DNA of 64,000 bases from Acanthaster planci. Its lineage: Eukaryota > Echinodermata > Asteroidea > Valvatida > Acanthasteridae. Below, in pieces: positions 42,626-54,200 of the stretch; positions within the stretch are counted from its first letter, which is position 1; each line of letters opens with the position of its first letter. The notes beneath the pieces are model-generated. The model was not told the DNA's origin. It was given only the letters and a program-made list of their open reading frames with translations, and did not search any database. The stretch covers positions 145,559 to 209,558 of the forward strand of contig NW_019091567.1 in assembly GCF_001949145.1 (NCBI RefSeq), read 5' to 3'. Made by a program: the position numbers and the translations under genes.

Positions 42626-43534
42626 ATGGATATTAAAAATGGCAGACAAAAGTCTTTGTGTGCTCAAACCTTGCCCCCTCCCCGACTGGAATACATATAT
42701 GTCAAATGGAATGTTCCCCAATTTTAGAACATATCTATTAGAAATCATTCATTTTCCCGCAACTCTCGTGTAGAAGTAAAGTTTTTTTGATGGATAGGTA
42801 ATTTTGCAAGATTTGATTTGAATTTATCAAAATTTCCCTATTGACTTTTTCCACCCACGTGACTGGATTGCGATAAACGTAAACGATCACGTGTAGACCG
42901 CCTTGGCCACAGTGATCGCATTATATTCCCTACGGGCAGCTTAACCACGTGCTACAGCAAGCGTACGTGCGAACGCTGCATGCTGGACTGGTTGATCTTG
43001 TGCAGGTAGATTACCATCACAACCATCACACCACGTCATTGGTCCAGCACGATCGTGACATCACAGGAAAAAGTCTATACATGTAATGTTTCATGTATAT
43101 ACACCGCCGACCAGCCGTACTCTCATGTTGAAAGGAACGACATACTTAATGGCTGTGTTTAATATGGATTGGATGGAGCAGTGGCACTACGTGAAGTTAT
43201 CTGCAGTATTTTCACACTGCATTGAATATAGCCACAAACCTTTTAAGGCGTAAATTTTTAATTTCTTCTTCGGTTCCACCGGGGGAAAGCGGCTCCATTA
43301 ATCTTGCTTGTGACAGTAACAGTCCTGCGGCTTCTTCGTTGCAACATGAACATATCATCAGTTAACATCAAGGAATGGAATTCTCGCGTCAGACTAACGC
43401 AGCGAGCGCTCGGGTTCAGATCACGAAAACATTTTCATTGATACCCATAATATCACCAAGAAAATACTCTTCATTTTGATTGGGAAAAAGTACAGGTTTT
43501 TTGAGAAACACTTTGGTCAAATCAATGATCTAAA
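42626..43534. other. Spacer between copies 4 and 5
   Basis: The 3' flank is A-type (homologous to 41188 onward). The middle holds the MITE-like insertion at 42843-43075. The right part, 43120-43530, matches the left and right flanks of the N gap and includes the type B 5' flank at 43378-43440. Confidence 0.6.
42843..43075. mobile_element. MITE-like insertion in array spacer, family 3
   Basis: Compared with the homologous spacers after 31524 and 40471, this spacer contains an extra 233 bp. The extra part begins GACTTTTTCC and ends GGAAAAAGTC, a perfect 10-bp terminal inverted repeat. Beyond that, inner ends (CACGTGAC and GTGACATCAC) are also partly complementary. It is flanked by TA-rich sequence. 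It is more GC-rich than its surroundings and has no coding capacity. Only one copy is in the window. Confidence 0.7.
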
Positions 43535-44328
43535 ATGCTATCCACAATGGGCATTTGGACTCAACTGAGCCTGACAATTCTAATCTGGATGACGGTAGGC
43601 GCTCACGATGCCATTCCTACAGCGTGCCCTCCGGGTGGTACGACTGGCGTGACTCATGCTACATAGCGCTGAAGGAGAAGCCTACTTGGTTTGATGCTTT
43701 GACGGCTTGTCAACGTCTGGGCGGAAGTCTTCAACTGCCTAACTCAAGAGAGGAACACAAGTTCATTATGAAGCTCCGCGACCAAGTGTTCAGGGAGTTC
43801 AAACATAGACCACTTTGGGTTGGATGTGACATCGTCAACAATAATCTACGGTGCGTTGGAGGACAAAGTGAAAACAGCGTGTACACTAACTGGTACAGAG
43901 GATTTCCTAACAAGTCTGGACATTTCTGCGTTCACAACGGTGGAGGGAAAGTTGGTTATCTTAGCCATGGAAGCTGCACTGTCAATAAATTTGCTATTTG
44001 CGAAATGCCTTGCCTCGCACCGACTTACTGCACATTGCTCGGACCAGACGGTCGCGTGGAACAGTGGTGTCTACTTGGTTATGATATCAAGAACCTGACG
44101 GTCAAGGCAGTCAGCGAGTGCGGCCAGGCCTGCAGGGCCGAGCCCCGATGCCGCTCCTTCAATCTCTGGCAGGGAGGTCCGGCCAAGACCTGCCAACTCA
44201 ACAACGCAACACACAACGAGGTAAGCCTCAGTGCCTTCTTTGAACAAGGCCTGTGCACCCATTTCAGTGTGGGAGAAAGCTGTTGGGTAGGCACGAACAT
44301 TTCTTTCCCCGTTACCACACATTTTTAG
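43535..44328 (+). pseudogene. CTLD-PAN type B copy 5 with a one-base deletion
   Basis: The type B start is intact at 43535 (MLSTMGIWTQLSLTILIWMT), but the family's CCAGGTTGGTACGACTGG reads CCGGGTGGTACGACTGG at about 43631-43647. One T is missing, so the signal peptide and the CTLD are in different frames. The remaining CTLD-PAN frame is otherwise open to 44328 with all family cysteines (WRDSCYIALKEKPTWFDALT, PLWVGCDIV, FAICEM, SECGQACRAEPRCRSFNLWQ). It ends in an extended B-type tail (EQGLCTHFSVGESC plus 15 residues). Translation from ATG at 43555 gives a start in the wrong frame without a signal peptide. It is either a very young pseudogene or a sequencing error. Confidence 0.8.
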
Positions 44329-45175
44329 TTCAAGCAAATTGAAAAGGGAAGGTGTTCATACACGCAATGCACTGCAGCAGACTTATTCCTCTAACTAGAT
44401 AAACAATTTTGTTGTTGCCTCGTACTTGATTCGTTAACGTAAGCCACAACACAAGACGGAGTACATATCGATGGCGATATAGGAACTAATTCTTTTATAA
44501 ACTTTTGTTCTTGTAGAAAGATTGTTTGCTGTTCAGAGCACGTGCAAAGTATTTCAAAGAACACTCGCCAGTTATAAAATAAAAATGGATAGTTGATTAT
44601 TTGAAAGAGGCAAACTTTGATACTTGAAATGCACAAATTGTGTCGATTTGCGGAGTCTCAATGCACCAAGTATTTCATGTTAGCATAGAAAACTTCACCA
44701 GGTGTAAGATTGTAATCAAAATTACGTGTACATTGTAAAGTGAATTTTTCTTCTGTGAGATAAATGTACTGTTGCAATAAAATTAATGCTGATAAAGTGT
44801 GTACGTAAGAAGTCTTTAAATTCTGCTAATCAAGTTACTATTGATCTGAAGTAGATTTTTGCATAAGTTGCAGCAGCGTAGGCATTGTAGTGCAAGGATC
44901 AAAATGTTCAGATACGTATATTAACTATATATACTTAACATCATTGAGATTTTCCGTTTCTTTCGGGTCAGGCAGAATTGGGGAAAAACTGTAAGACAAG
45001 TGCGATTCAAAGATTTACGGAGTGAAACACGAGAACACCAAATGACAAATCAATCTTTCTGGAGAAATAAGTTTTGAAGCAACTGGTGGTAAGAGCGTGT
45101 TTTCTACAGGCTTTCGTTTGTTCTTGGGGTAGACTTTTCAATTTGGTGTTTGTTTAAAAGAAGCAGTGTTGTATT

Positions 45176-45300
45176 CGAGTCCATCACAAGTCATTCAATC
45201 TTAAGACAACTCACGGGCTATTCAAATGAGCAGTGACAAAAGCATTCGTCCGTCGTTGTTCACCCTGTCACTTATGACTGGCCTTGTAAAGCGACCTATG
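45176..45300. repeat. Dispersed repeat, copy 2
   Basis: CAAGTCATTCAATCTTAAGA, then ACTCACGGGCTATTCAAATG, AGCAGTGACAAAAGCATTCG and GTTGTTCACCCTGTCACTTA match the copies at 24725 and 58940 in the same order. This is the best-preserved of the three. Confidence 0.65.
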
Positions 45301-47712
45301 GCTGGACTTTTAAAGGAACTTATGAAAGCACCGAATACAACACAGTAAAGAAGAGTAGCATTGTTCAAGAAAAAAACTTTAAGAACATACATGTACATAT
45401 TAAAAGGCTATACAGACTTTTTGTGTTTAATTAAATATAGGATGAATCTATGTTTTGTCACAGTTGTTTTAGAATGGGCCATAAGTATATCAAATGAATG
45501 TGTAACGCCCAAAAAAGCAATGGTTATATGATCTAGAACTGGTGGCTGTTTATGGTGTTAATAGCACGTAATGTAAGTGTTAATGCAAGTATGCAAAAAC
45601 AAGACAAAATGTGTTTACTCAAACTAGATGTGTCTAAATGTAATTCTGAATCGAATGTTCAAGCTCAGGTTTTCAACCTTAACTCCCTGGGTTGTTTGCA
45701 AAACCATATCAAATTAGAGGATTCGGCACTGTCAAGGTTAACAAATTTGGCTGTCACAACAATGGCATTGTGAACAAAAAAAATTCTGTGCAACAGTCGT
45801 TCATGTTAATTGAATTAACACCAAATACTGAATAACATTAAATAGACTTTAACCGCATCATAACATTCATAAAGTAAGTTTTCAAGGCCAACGCAGATGA
45901 TTAAAAAACTCCCAACTTTATGCTTGTTTCCTACCTGCCCACTTGGATAATTTACGGTACTCCTTTTTTTCTGGGCTAAGAAATGACACCTTTCCGAGAC
46001 AACAAAAACCCTCCTATGATGAAGAAATTGTTTGTTCCAGGTACTGTAATTGGCTTTTTTTATTGCATGTTTTGACTAACTGAAATCTAGCCGTAAACAA
46101 TTTGTGAGCTTTGATGATGTGCTTGAAAGATTGCAGTGCAGTGAGTGTAAACATTCTTAGATGATTGTTTGGAAATCTACGATTACTGGACTTGATGTGC
46201 AGAAGATTTGGTGTACAAATTAATCGAGCATAGTACATGTACTTATAAAACGTCTTTTATGTTTTGCTGGTGATTTGTGCGTGGTGTAAATAAGAATTGA
46301 CCTGTGAAATACATGGACTATGGATCGTCTTGTTTATTCCACCACTGGTCTCAATGCATGTCATGCTGTTGAATTATGATGTGCGTCAGCTGCTATTTTA
46401 TTTTAACAGTTAAGATTCCGAACAAGGTCAACATTAATCTCAGTTTTTTCCCTTCTGGTTTGTGGTACAAGTACTGACCAGATAATGTAAGCACTCATTG
46501 CCATGCAAGGTGAAACAAGTCACGCCAATGTGGCTTCCACCTCACGGTATAGCACACATCGTCGAGAACATAAAATGTTAGTGCTCTTTACAGCTCTACG
46601 TGTCTTTTTCACAGCGGATGAAAATATGAAATGAAACATAACCCCCTAAATCAATAAATCAACACAAAAGAAGTAAAGCCATTTTATAATGTTTTATTGT
46701 ATAACAATTGCATAGATGGTGTGTGTTATATTCCGAATGATCTGTCTTGTATTCTTAACGACATGTTGTATGGAAATAAAGTTGGTGACTTGGTTTCAAT
46801 GGCAGAAAAAGACTATTCTTTTCTGTCTGAAAGTGGTGAGTGTTTTAAGAAAGAACAAAGTTACAATAAAAATGGAAAACAAAAAACAAAACTCTCCCAA
46901 GATGTGGGGAAACAAAGAAAATTAACAACATCATCTTTCTGTCTTCTTTCTGCGTACACAAAAGTATCTTTCTATTTGTGCAAATTATAATCTATTTTGT
47001 GTCCACTGAATTTTGAGACCCGCAATACAGTTTGACAGAATGATGTGGGAGTGCCAAGCTACCACGTTTTCCCTGAGACTGGCCACCTCTGTAGTAGGCA
47101 CATGTTTGGTTGGCAATCATGCATCACATGTCATAAAATACACGACGAAAGCTAACAGCTGTAAATCCTTGAAAAAATGGATGAAGGTCACCGCCTGTGT
47201 GGTGTCTGGTTGAAGTTATTGTGCAGATCCAACACTGGTTGATCGCTCACTGCTTTTATTCTTCAATTTTGCCATTTATTAAAGCACGCAAAGGCTTGCC
47301 TACATGTTCCATACTGTGCGTGACACTGCGGTCTTCGCCTACGACAGTGGCCGATGCATGTCACATCAAGTTTGTTCAGGAGAGTGCCCTACGCACGTGG
47401 GCACTGGGAGGGGAAGGAGAAATGGCGCCTTTTTTTACAAATTAACAACATCGTGCTGGGATGGTGCAGTGTGTGTGCACACGTTTCTACATACTCAATC
47501 ATGCATGTTGTTACAGTGGGGTAAATCGGGTACACCGCTGGTTGAGGGTCCACGACTGGAAAGTGGTTCACAAATCCCATGGAGATTTGTGTTGAAGAAT
47601 GAAAACAGGTGGACAACAATGGATGCACAATTCAAGGTGTTTCAAACCCCCCAAAAAGGAATACAAACTTCTACTCGTCGCAAGGAAAAATTTTGGGACC
47701 CAAGTCTTTGTA

Positions 47713-47836
47713 TAGAGGCTTTGCATGGCAGCCATCTTTAAAGGACAGTTCATTTGTTTCACTAGGCATGCAGAGAGGTTTCCCTATGAAACATTAAAGA
47801 ACTGCCCTGCAAGATGGCTACCACTTAAAGCCTCTA
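47713..47836. mobile_element. MITE-like palindromic element, family 2, copy 1
   Basis: 124 bp. The left end TAGAGGCTTTGCATGGCAGC and the reverse complement of the right end (TAGAGGCTTTAAGTGGTAGC) agree over about 26 bp, continuing into CATCTT. The flanks suggest a TA target duplication. Copies at 54597-54720 (same length) and 63116-63242 belong to the same family. There is no coding capacity. Confidence 0.85.
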
Positions 47837-48293
47837 TTCTTTGCTGTTCATCCCTGACAATGCAAGGTTCCTGTTATAGCAAGTCAATTCATAACGTCCC
47901 AAGGACCTTGTTACAAAGAGGTTCAACGATATAGTAAGTACCAAGCATGCATAGCAAATAATGGTCTTCACTCTGGCACTTGGCGCCCACTTGAAGCATT
48001 TGCCCAACAAGCCTTTTTCCATTTTTTTGGGCCAGTGAGCAGGTATTTATGCTCAGCGTTGGGGATAGGCTTAATTTGCAACATCCACTAAGCGAACTGA
48101 AAGATGCAAGCATGGAAAGACATCTTAAGTTTAACATATACCACATACTATTAACAATAAACACGATTTGAACGGAAATGTGGAACTACGCCTATATTGC
48201 TCATGTGCATGCAACTCACTTCTGTGGATATGGAGGTGTGTTCTGAAGATGCTGCGTGTTGGTACCCCACAACAAGTTGGTACCCCTACATCA

Positions 48294-51200
48294 TCATGTC
48301 TTGCTGGGCACCTTCCTGAAGTTGGTGGCCAGATCGGCCGGATCGGTCCTGCCCACAGCAATAACCTGAGGGCGGTCTTGATTCCCATCGACTCGGACGG
48401 TCATGGCACAGTGGATGTCGATCAGGGACTTCTGGCACTGTGCTAGGCCCTGGAGAATTTCAACAGAAGGAGAAAAGTAAACTACAGTCAAACTTCATAA
48501 AAGAAAAATGCCCTTAAAACTTAATAAATGGATTTTGAACTCAAGGAATTAAGAACAGTCACCAATACATTTAAAATGGAAACGAACGAAAACTTTGAAT
48601 TCAAATATTTTTTAACATTTGAAAATTAGACAAAGCAGTTTCTAGATACAGCAAATGACAATTTATAATGAAAACAAATTCAAAGCGTTTTTAAGATGAT
48701 AACCTCATTACAAATATTGTTTCCAAATCTGCTTCGGTTTTAAACTCAGCCGTGAGATGGAAATAATAGTGTAGCTGCGGCTTGTAACACACGTACATGA
48801 AAAGGTTTGGGAAAAAGTCTAGCGCATGACTAATTGCCTTACCTGCCGTAGCTTTGTTTCCAATTCCTTGGCAGTTGTTGGATCGGAAGTCTTAATGGTT
48901 TTCTTTATTTGCTGCAGGGTAAAGGAATGAAAATTGGAACTAAAAAAAAGTTCAAGGGAATGGTGCGTGATAGAAAAAAAAGTTAAATTGTACTGATTAG
49001 CCAAACAGGAAGAACTTGTAAGGCCAATATTGACAATGATTGAATGTATTATTTCTTTTACTCCTTTGCATTTAAACATTCTGAAATAAAATTAATTGTT
49101 CTCAAACTGGGATTTATTTTAACGTTTTGGGAACAAAATACTTTAACTTACAGCAGGGGAGGAGAGAGTTGAACAACAAGTAATGCATCTTCTCTTCCTT
49201 GTTTTGTTTGAAGGATTTGTTCTAGTTTACTGAATTGACAGTCGAGAGTTAGCAGGAACCATGACCAGCCTCGTGGGCTATTCAAAATTTCTATGATCAT
49301 GGCTTTGAAAAATTAAGGTAATGCACCAAACGTAAGTCTTGCACTTACCATCATTTCGGGAACGGAGAATCCTATTAAGCCAGTCAGCACCTGTGGTGTG
49401 TTCAGAGAAGAAGAAGCAGGGAGGAATAAATTGACAAGAGATGCCAAAGGTCATACAAAAAATGAACTTACGGACAGTAGACACTGTGATGCCGAGGTAA
49501 ACAAGGCTACATGCATGGCTGATTACTGAAAAAAGATTGAGATATGAAATTGGAAAAAAAAAAGTCATTCGCTGAATTGGTCCTAGTACAACCAATTATG
49601 ACAATCTGCAGGTTCCAAACATTTCGTGCGCAACGTTCTAAGATGATTTGGCTCATTCTGTGTAGCCAGATTATATAGATCTCCTTATGTAAGTGTGCTC
49701 TTTCAATCTATTTCAAGTCAAAGTCCCTCATCACTTCTGCGAACCTTAAACTGTTCTTGTTTATATCTTAATACTTGCCTCATTGGAAAGGCTGACGTCG
49801 AGCGACGCCGTCTTGTCGCTGATCTTTGCCGAGATGCTCCAGCTGCCATCATTTTTGCTCAAGGGAGAAATCAACGTTACGATGAAGCCCTGTGGATGGA
49901 AGAGAATATGACGTCTGTGTTCATCGTGGGACCATACAAAACAAACCAGATTGATCCATACCCAAAAAGGTCAATATCTGATTTCAGACTGACGGCAAAA
50001 AACGGTATTATTCCGAACTGATAGCATTACCATTATTTATTCCCCACTGAATTCCACAAGATTTATTCAGAAGTTGTTCATGAATTGTGGTGAGACCACA
50101 TACCTTGATGGCGAATTCAAACACTTCCTCAGCTTGGATTCTATTCATGACAGACGAGAGCTTGACCACAGGGAAACTGTCCACGCCGTTTACAGCTTGA
50201 CCTCCTGAAAATAAATTTGAAACTCACAAGTAACAGAAAATTTTGACAGCAAAGCTCTGTTTTTGGAAATCAAAACTTTTGTGACATTATGAACAGAAAG
50301 ACAAGTGATTTTAGTTTCACAAGTTTCTTGCCTTCATTGGAATGAAAACGTCTCCGTTTTGCAGCACTGAAGCCATCCTCTGAGTTTGTCTCAGAATCCA
50401 CTGGGCCTCCTACAGCTCTATGGGCTTCAGCAAATGAGGATGTGGCAAGACCCAACAAGTTCTTGGCATTGTTGTTTAAGTTTGCTGGAAGGGGATCTTT
50501 AGTGATGCGTGCAGCTATGCCAGCTGCCTGGGCAGGCTTGGTGCACCCTGTCGGCAATTTCTGGAAGATGGTGCTAGGCACTGTCGAGTCACTCTGCAAA
50601 GTAGAACGTCCAGACAACCGGGCCTTCTGTTGGACGTCTACAAGTGGTTTGGTGTCCAGCACAGTCGTATTTGCTCTCTGAGGAAATCCTGAAACACTCG
50701 GAGCAAGGTGTTGAAGGGTGTTCTTGGAATCTACATGTAAGCTGGCTTCTCTATCCGAATAACCTGAAGCAATGGCTTTGCCAGCATGATGGCTGCTGGT
50801 TCTCGAAATAATGTCAATGTTTGTGTCTTGCACTGCATTTTTACTAGATCCAGGTTCTGTTTTGATGTTACTCCATGCGTCTTTTATAGAGTCTTGGGCA
50901 TTTGTCTGGAAAGCATTTCTGCATTCTTTCTTATCAGACGCACTGCTTCGTGTCCACATATCAAACCTTTGGACGCCATCATGGCTTGTTCTGTTTGACA
51001 TTGGCTGGCTATTGTTCACCTTCTTCATGCTTTGTGGCTCCGTCTTGGTGTTCACGTCTTTCAGATCCTGTCGGATACGGCAACTTGACGACAGAGAGGA
51101 GTGTTGTTGAGCAGCTTGTTTTGGAGCACCTGCGTTTGATGCCGGGTGGTTGATGAGAGATGCATGCTGGGCCTGGTTGTCAGTTCTTGCTGGCTGTCCT

Positions 51201-54200
51201 CCTGGCCGGTCACTCGCTTGGATGCCATGAGTCTGCTCGACTTGCTCCAACCACATCTCGTCGATTTCATCATCGTCGGCTGGCCAGTCCGTTTCCTCTC
51301 CGGCCTATTTGAGAAGAAACCCACCCCATTAACTTCAACAGGCAGAGCCATAAAAGAATCCCGCCCCCCACCTACCCCCCACCAAAAGATTGTGGTACCA
51401 TTTCTAAATTGTTGGTTCTTTAATTTCTTTACATAAAGAAAAATGGCAACCCCCGAAAGGTTGTGGTAAGGTCTCTAAATAGTCAGTTCTTTAAATGCCA
51501 ATAAAAAACTTAAAATGGGAAACACGTCCCCCCCCCAAAAAAAAACGCCACTAGTTCATTACTATACTCACACTGCTCGCTAACTGTTGCATCTGGTCCA
51601 TCTCCTCAATCTTCTCAATTTCATTCAGCATCAGAGCATCCAGGTCATCCCCAAGGTCGTCACTGAAGAAGCCATCTTCCTCTCCAGACGATGCTGCGTT
51701 CCCATGTGATCCTACTGGATAGATCGTTGTATAAACAGAAATAAACTGAGTGGTGAAAATAAAAATCCAGCAGATGCACAGTTCACGGCCAATTTCAAGG
51801 TGCGAACAGTTAAAAGACACAGTTTTACCCCTAAAGGGACGGGGTTCAATCTGGGACAGGTCTGCTCAATGTACAAGGTCTGACATGTGAGAGCGTGAAC
51901 AATAAATGTCAGTCACCACAAAATCCAATATCAGATTGAATTGAAACTTAATCACACATGTACCCCATGGTCTAGAAAACAAAGAAGATACTGTAGCTCT
52001 TTAAGGGTTCATGTATATTTCAACCAGTCTGACTGTTGCAATTTAAAAATAGTAGCTCAATAGGAGTGATTCACAATACAGTTGCTGTGGAGAGGCCACA
52101 TTTCCCCAGTACAGTTGACAAAAGCATGGCTACCTTGCCGAGATTTGAAAAACTAGGGCATTCCATTGGATAGAAAAAAAAGAAAATAAAGGATTAATTA
52201 AACTCAAAAGGCATCTGGCAAATAGAATTTGTGGACTGTTTCCCGCAATGCACTTCAAAAACTAGCTTTTCCATAGCAACCTTGGTGACGGACTGTATTG
52301 TGAATCGCCCGCACTGTGGAAATATCTCAAATCTTGGGTGAAATTTTGGATACAATATGAGGCTTTGCCCAATTCACTTGGCTGTGACCGGCAAAAGCAC
52401 GCAAGTCTATGAAAAATGGCAACAGTCGCATCCACAGCCACGTCTTCTTTCCAGCCACGGCAAAGTAAGTTGGACACAGCTCTGATGAGTTTCTGGGATC
52501 CCCTCTCACATGACTTTTAAATGGTTGTTCAACAATTAGAAAAACGATAACAGTGCTGTTGCTGATGGAAATACTTGCCAAATTGGTTAGCGTTTTGCAT
52601 TTGACCAGAAGAGGTGCTGGCATTTCTGCCCTCAGAATCGCCAGTGAGGTCGACAGTAACCCGAGGGACCGGTGGTCTCTGGCTGGATGCGGTCGGAACT
52701 GGTGCCTGTTGGGTTTGTTGACTCTCATCAAGACCGCTGAAAACAAGGAAGCAATTACGCAACTTCTCGTATTCATTCATTCCATCGGAAATACAGAATA
52801 TAACAGGCTGTTTGAAAAGATAATCCAGAGACTATTCTCATGAGAATAAGTTTTCAGTTAATATAAGCTCAACAAAGGTGAATAAGTGACTATGTAAACT
52901 ACAAAGTAACTATATCAAACAATGAGACTTTAAAAAATGAAATCCAATTAAATCTCTCGTTGATCTGTGATTGCCAAACCCAAGTGACCAAGCATTTTTT
53001 CAAAAGCTGTCGGTTGGTAACTAATGGACAAGCATGCACAACTCAAGAGCGTGGCTATCCCAAAATCTTAATGACCTAAATGTTTAGGACTAACAAACAC
53101 TCCCGTACTTACAGAGCTCTGGACAAGATCTGAATCTGGGAGTTGGCTTCGGCGAGGGACTCGGCATCCCCACCAAGGACTCTGATGTTGTTAGCCGTGA
53201 GCATGAGAACACCCATGCGGCACTGCACTGACCCGTGAACTAAAATCTAAAGAATGGTTGAAAATAAAAAAACAAAAAAACACAGGGACCTTTCATTTCA
53301 TTTACTATTGTCAGGAGTTTGGTCATACACATCTTTGGTGACAGGTTTTTTAACAATAGTATTTCCAAGATAGCCCCTGGACAACCTTTATTGTCATTCT
53401 GTCTGAAGATTTAAAATAAATAATAACAAAATAAACAAGAATCACGAACAAAGTGGGAATTCCCCCCAAAAATCGAGAGCACAGCACGTTTCAAGAGTTC
53501 AGACAGTACATCCACGGGCTCCAAGCGTATATGTGCTTGCATTTTGTAAGGATTTAGATACTAGATCAAGCCACTGATTGGAGATTCAGATCAAGCCTTA
53601 GCCGTAGCTGCATTACCTTTGTCCCCGGTAATGTATCGACACTGAGCTGAGATATCGGCTGGAACTCCATGCCCTCAAGTGACTGGTGACCATCCGTCAG
53701 CTGAAGCATCAGCATGCGGCTTGACTTCTGCTCAAACTGAAATCACACCACACAACGTGAAAATTACAACTGAGCTAGACAAAGTCTGAAAAGCTTGGGA
53801 TCACTGAAAAGGTAAACCTGACAGAGTAATTGTATGGAACCTGCTCGACTTATTATAGACCGATCCAAGGAGAAAACCACACTCACACACACCCTTAAAA
53901 AGTATGTTGTGCATGCATAGCACACTGCATGCATGCAGAGTCTGGTCGCTGGAATAGTCCATATACACTGAACACGTACGGCAACACCAATTTCTCAGAT
54001 CGAATGTATCAATTCTGTATGACATTTTTGACTTAACTTCCCTTTTTCAAAACTGTGAATCAGACAGAAAGGCAACTGGCTGATGACAGAATTATTGGCA
54101 AATCATACAACAAGATTTAGTAATCTTGCAGACTGACTGATCCCACCCAACATAAATGTGACATGCTAGGCTCATTCTTCATAAAAATCCTCTACACATT

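Larger units (their letters stand above)
44329..48293. other. Intergenic stretch between the lectin array and RMI1
   Basis: I see no gene. It contains a dispersed repeat copy at 45176-45300 and a MITE-like element at 47713-47836. Frames such as 46697-46990 and 47304-47741 have no recognisable domain. Confidence 0.45.

Noticed and set aside
50270-50331. RMI1 exon 8 continued to the in-frame stop at 50270
   Set aside because: The next exon (50204-50104) and the C-terminal OB fold follow in frame only if the GC donor at 50331 is used; retention would truncate the protein.
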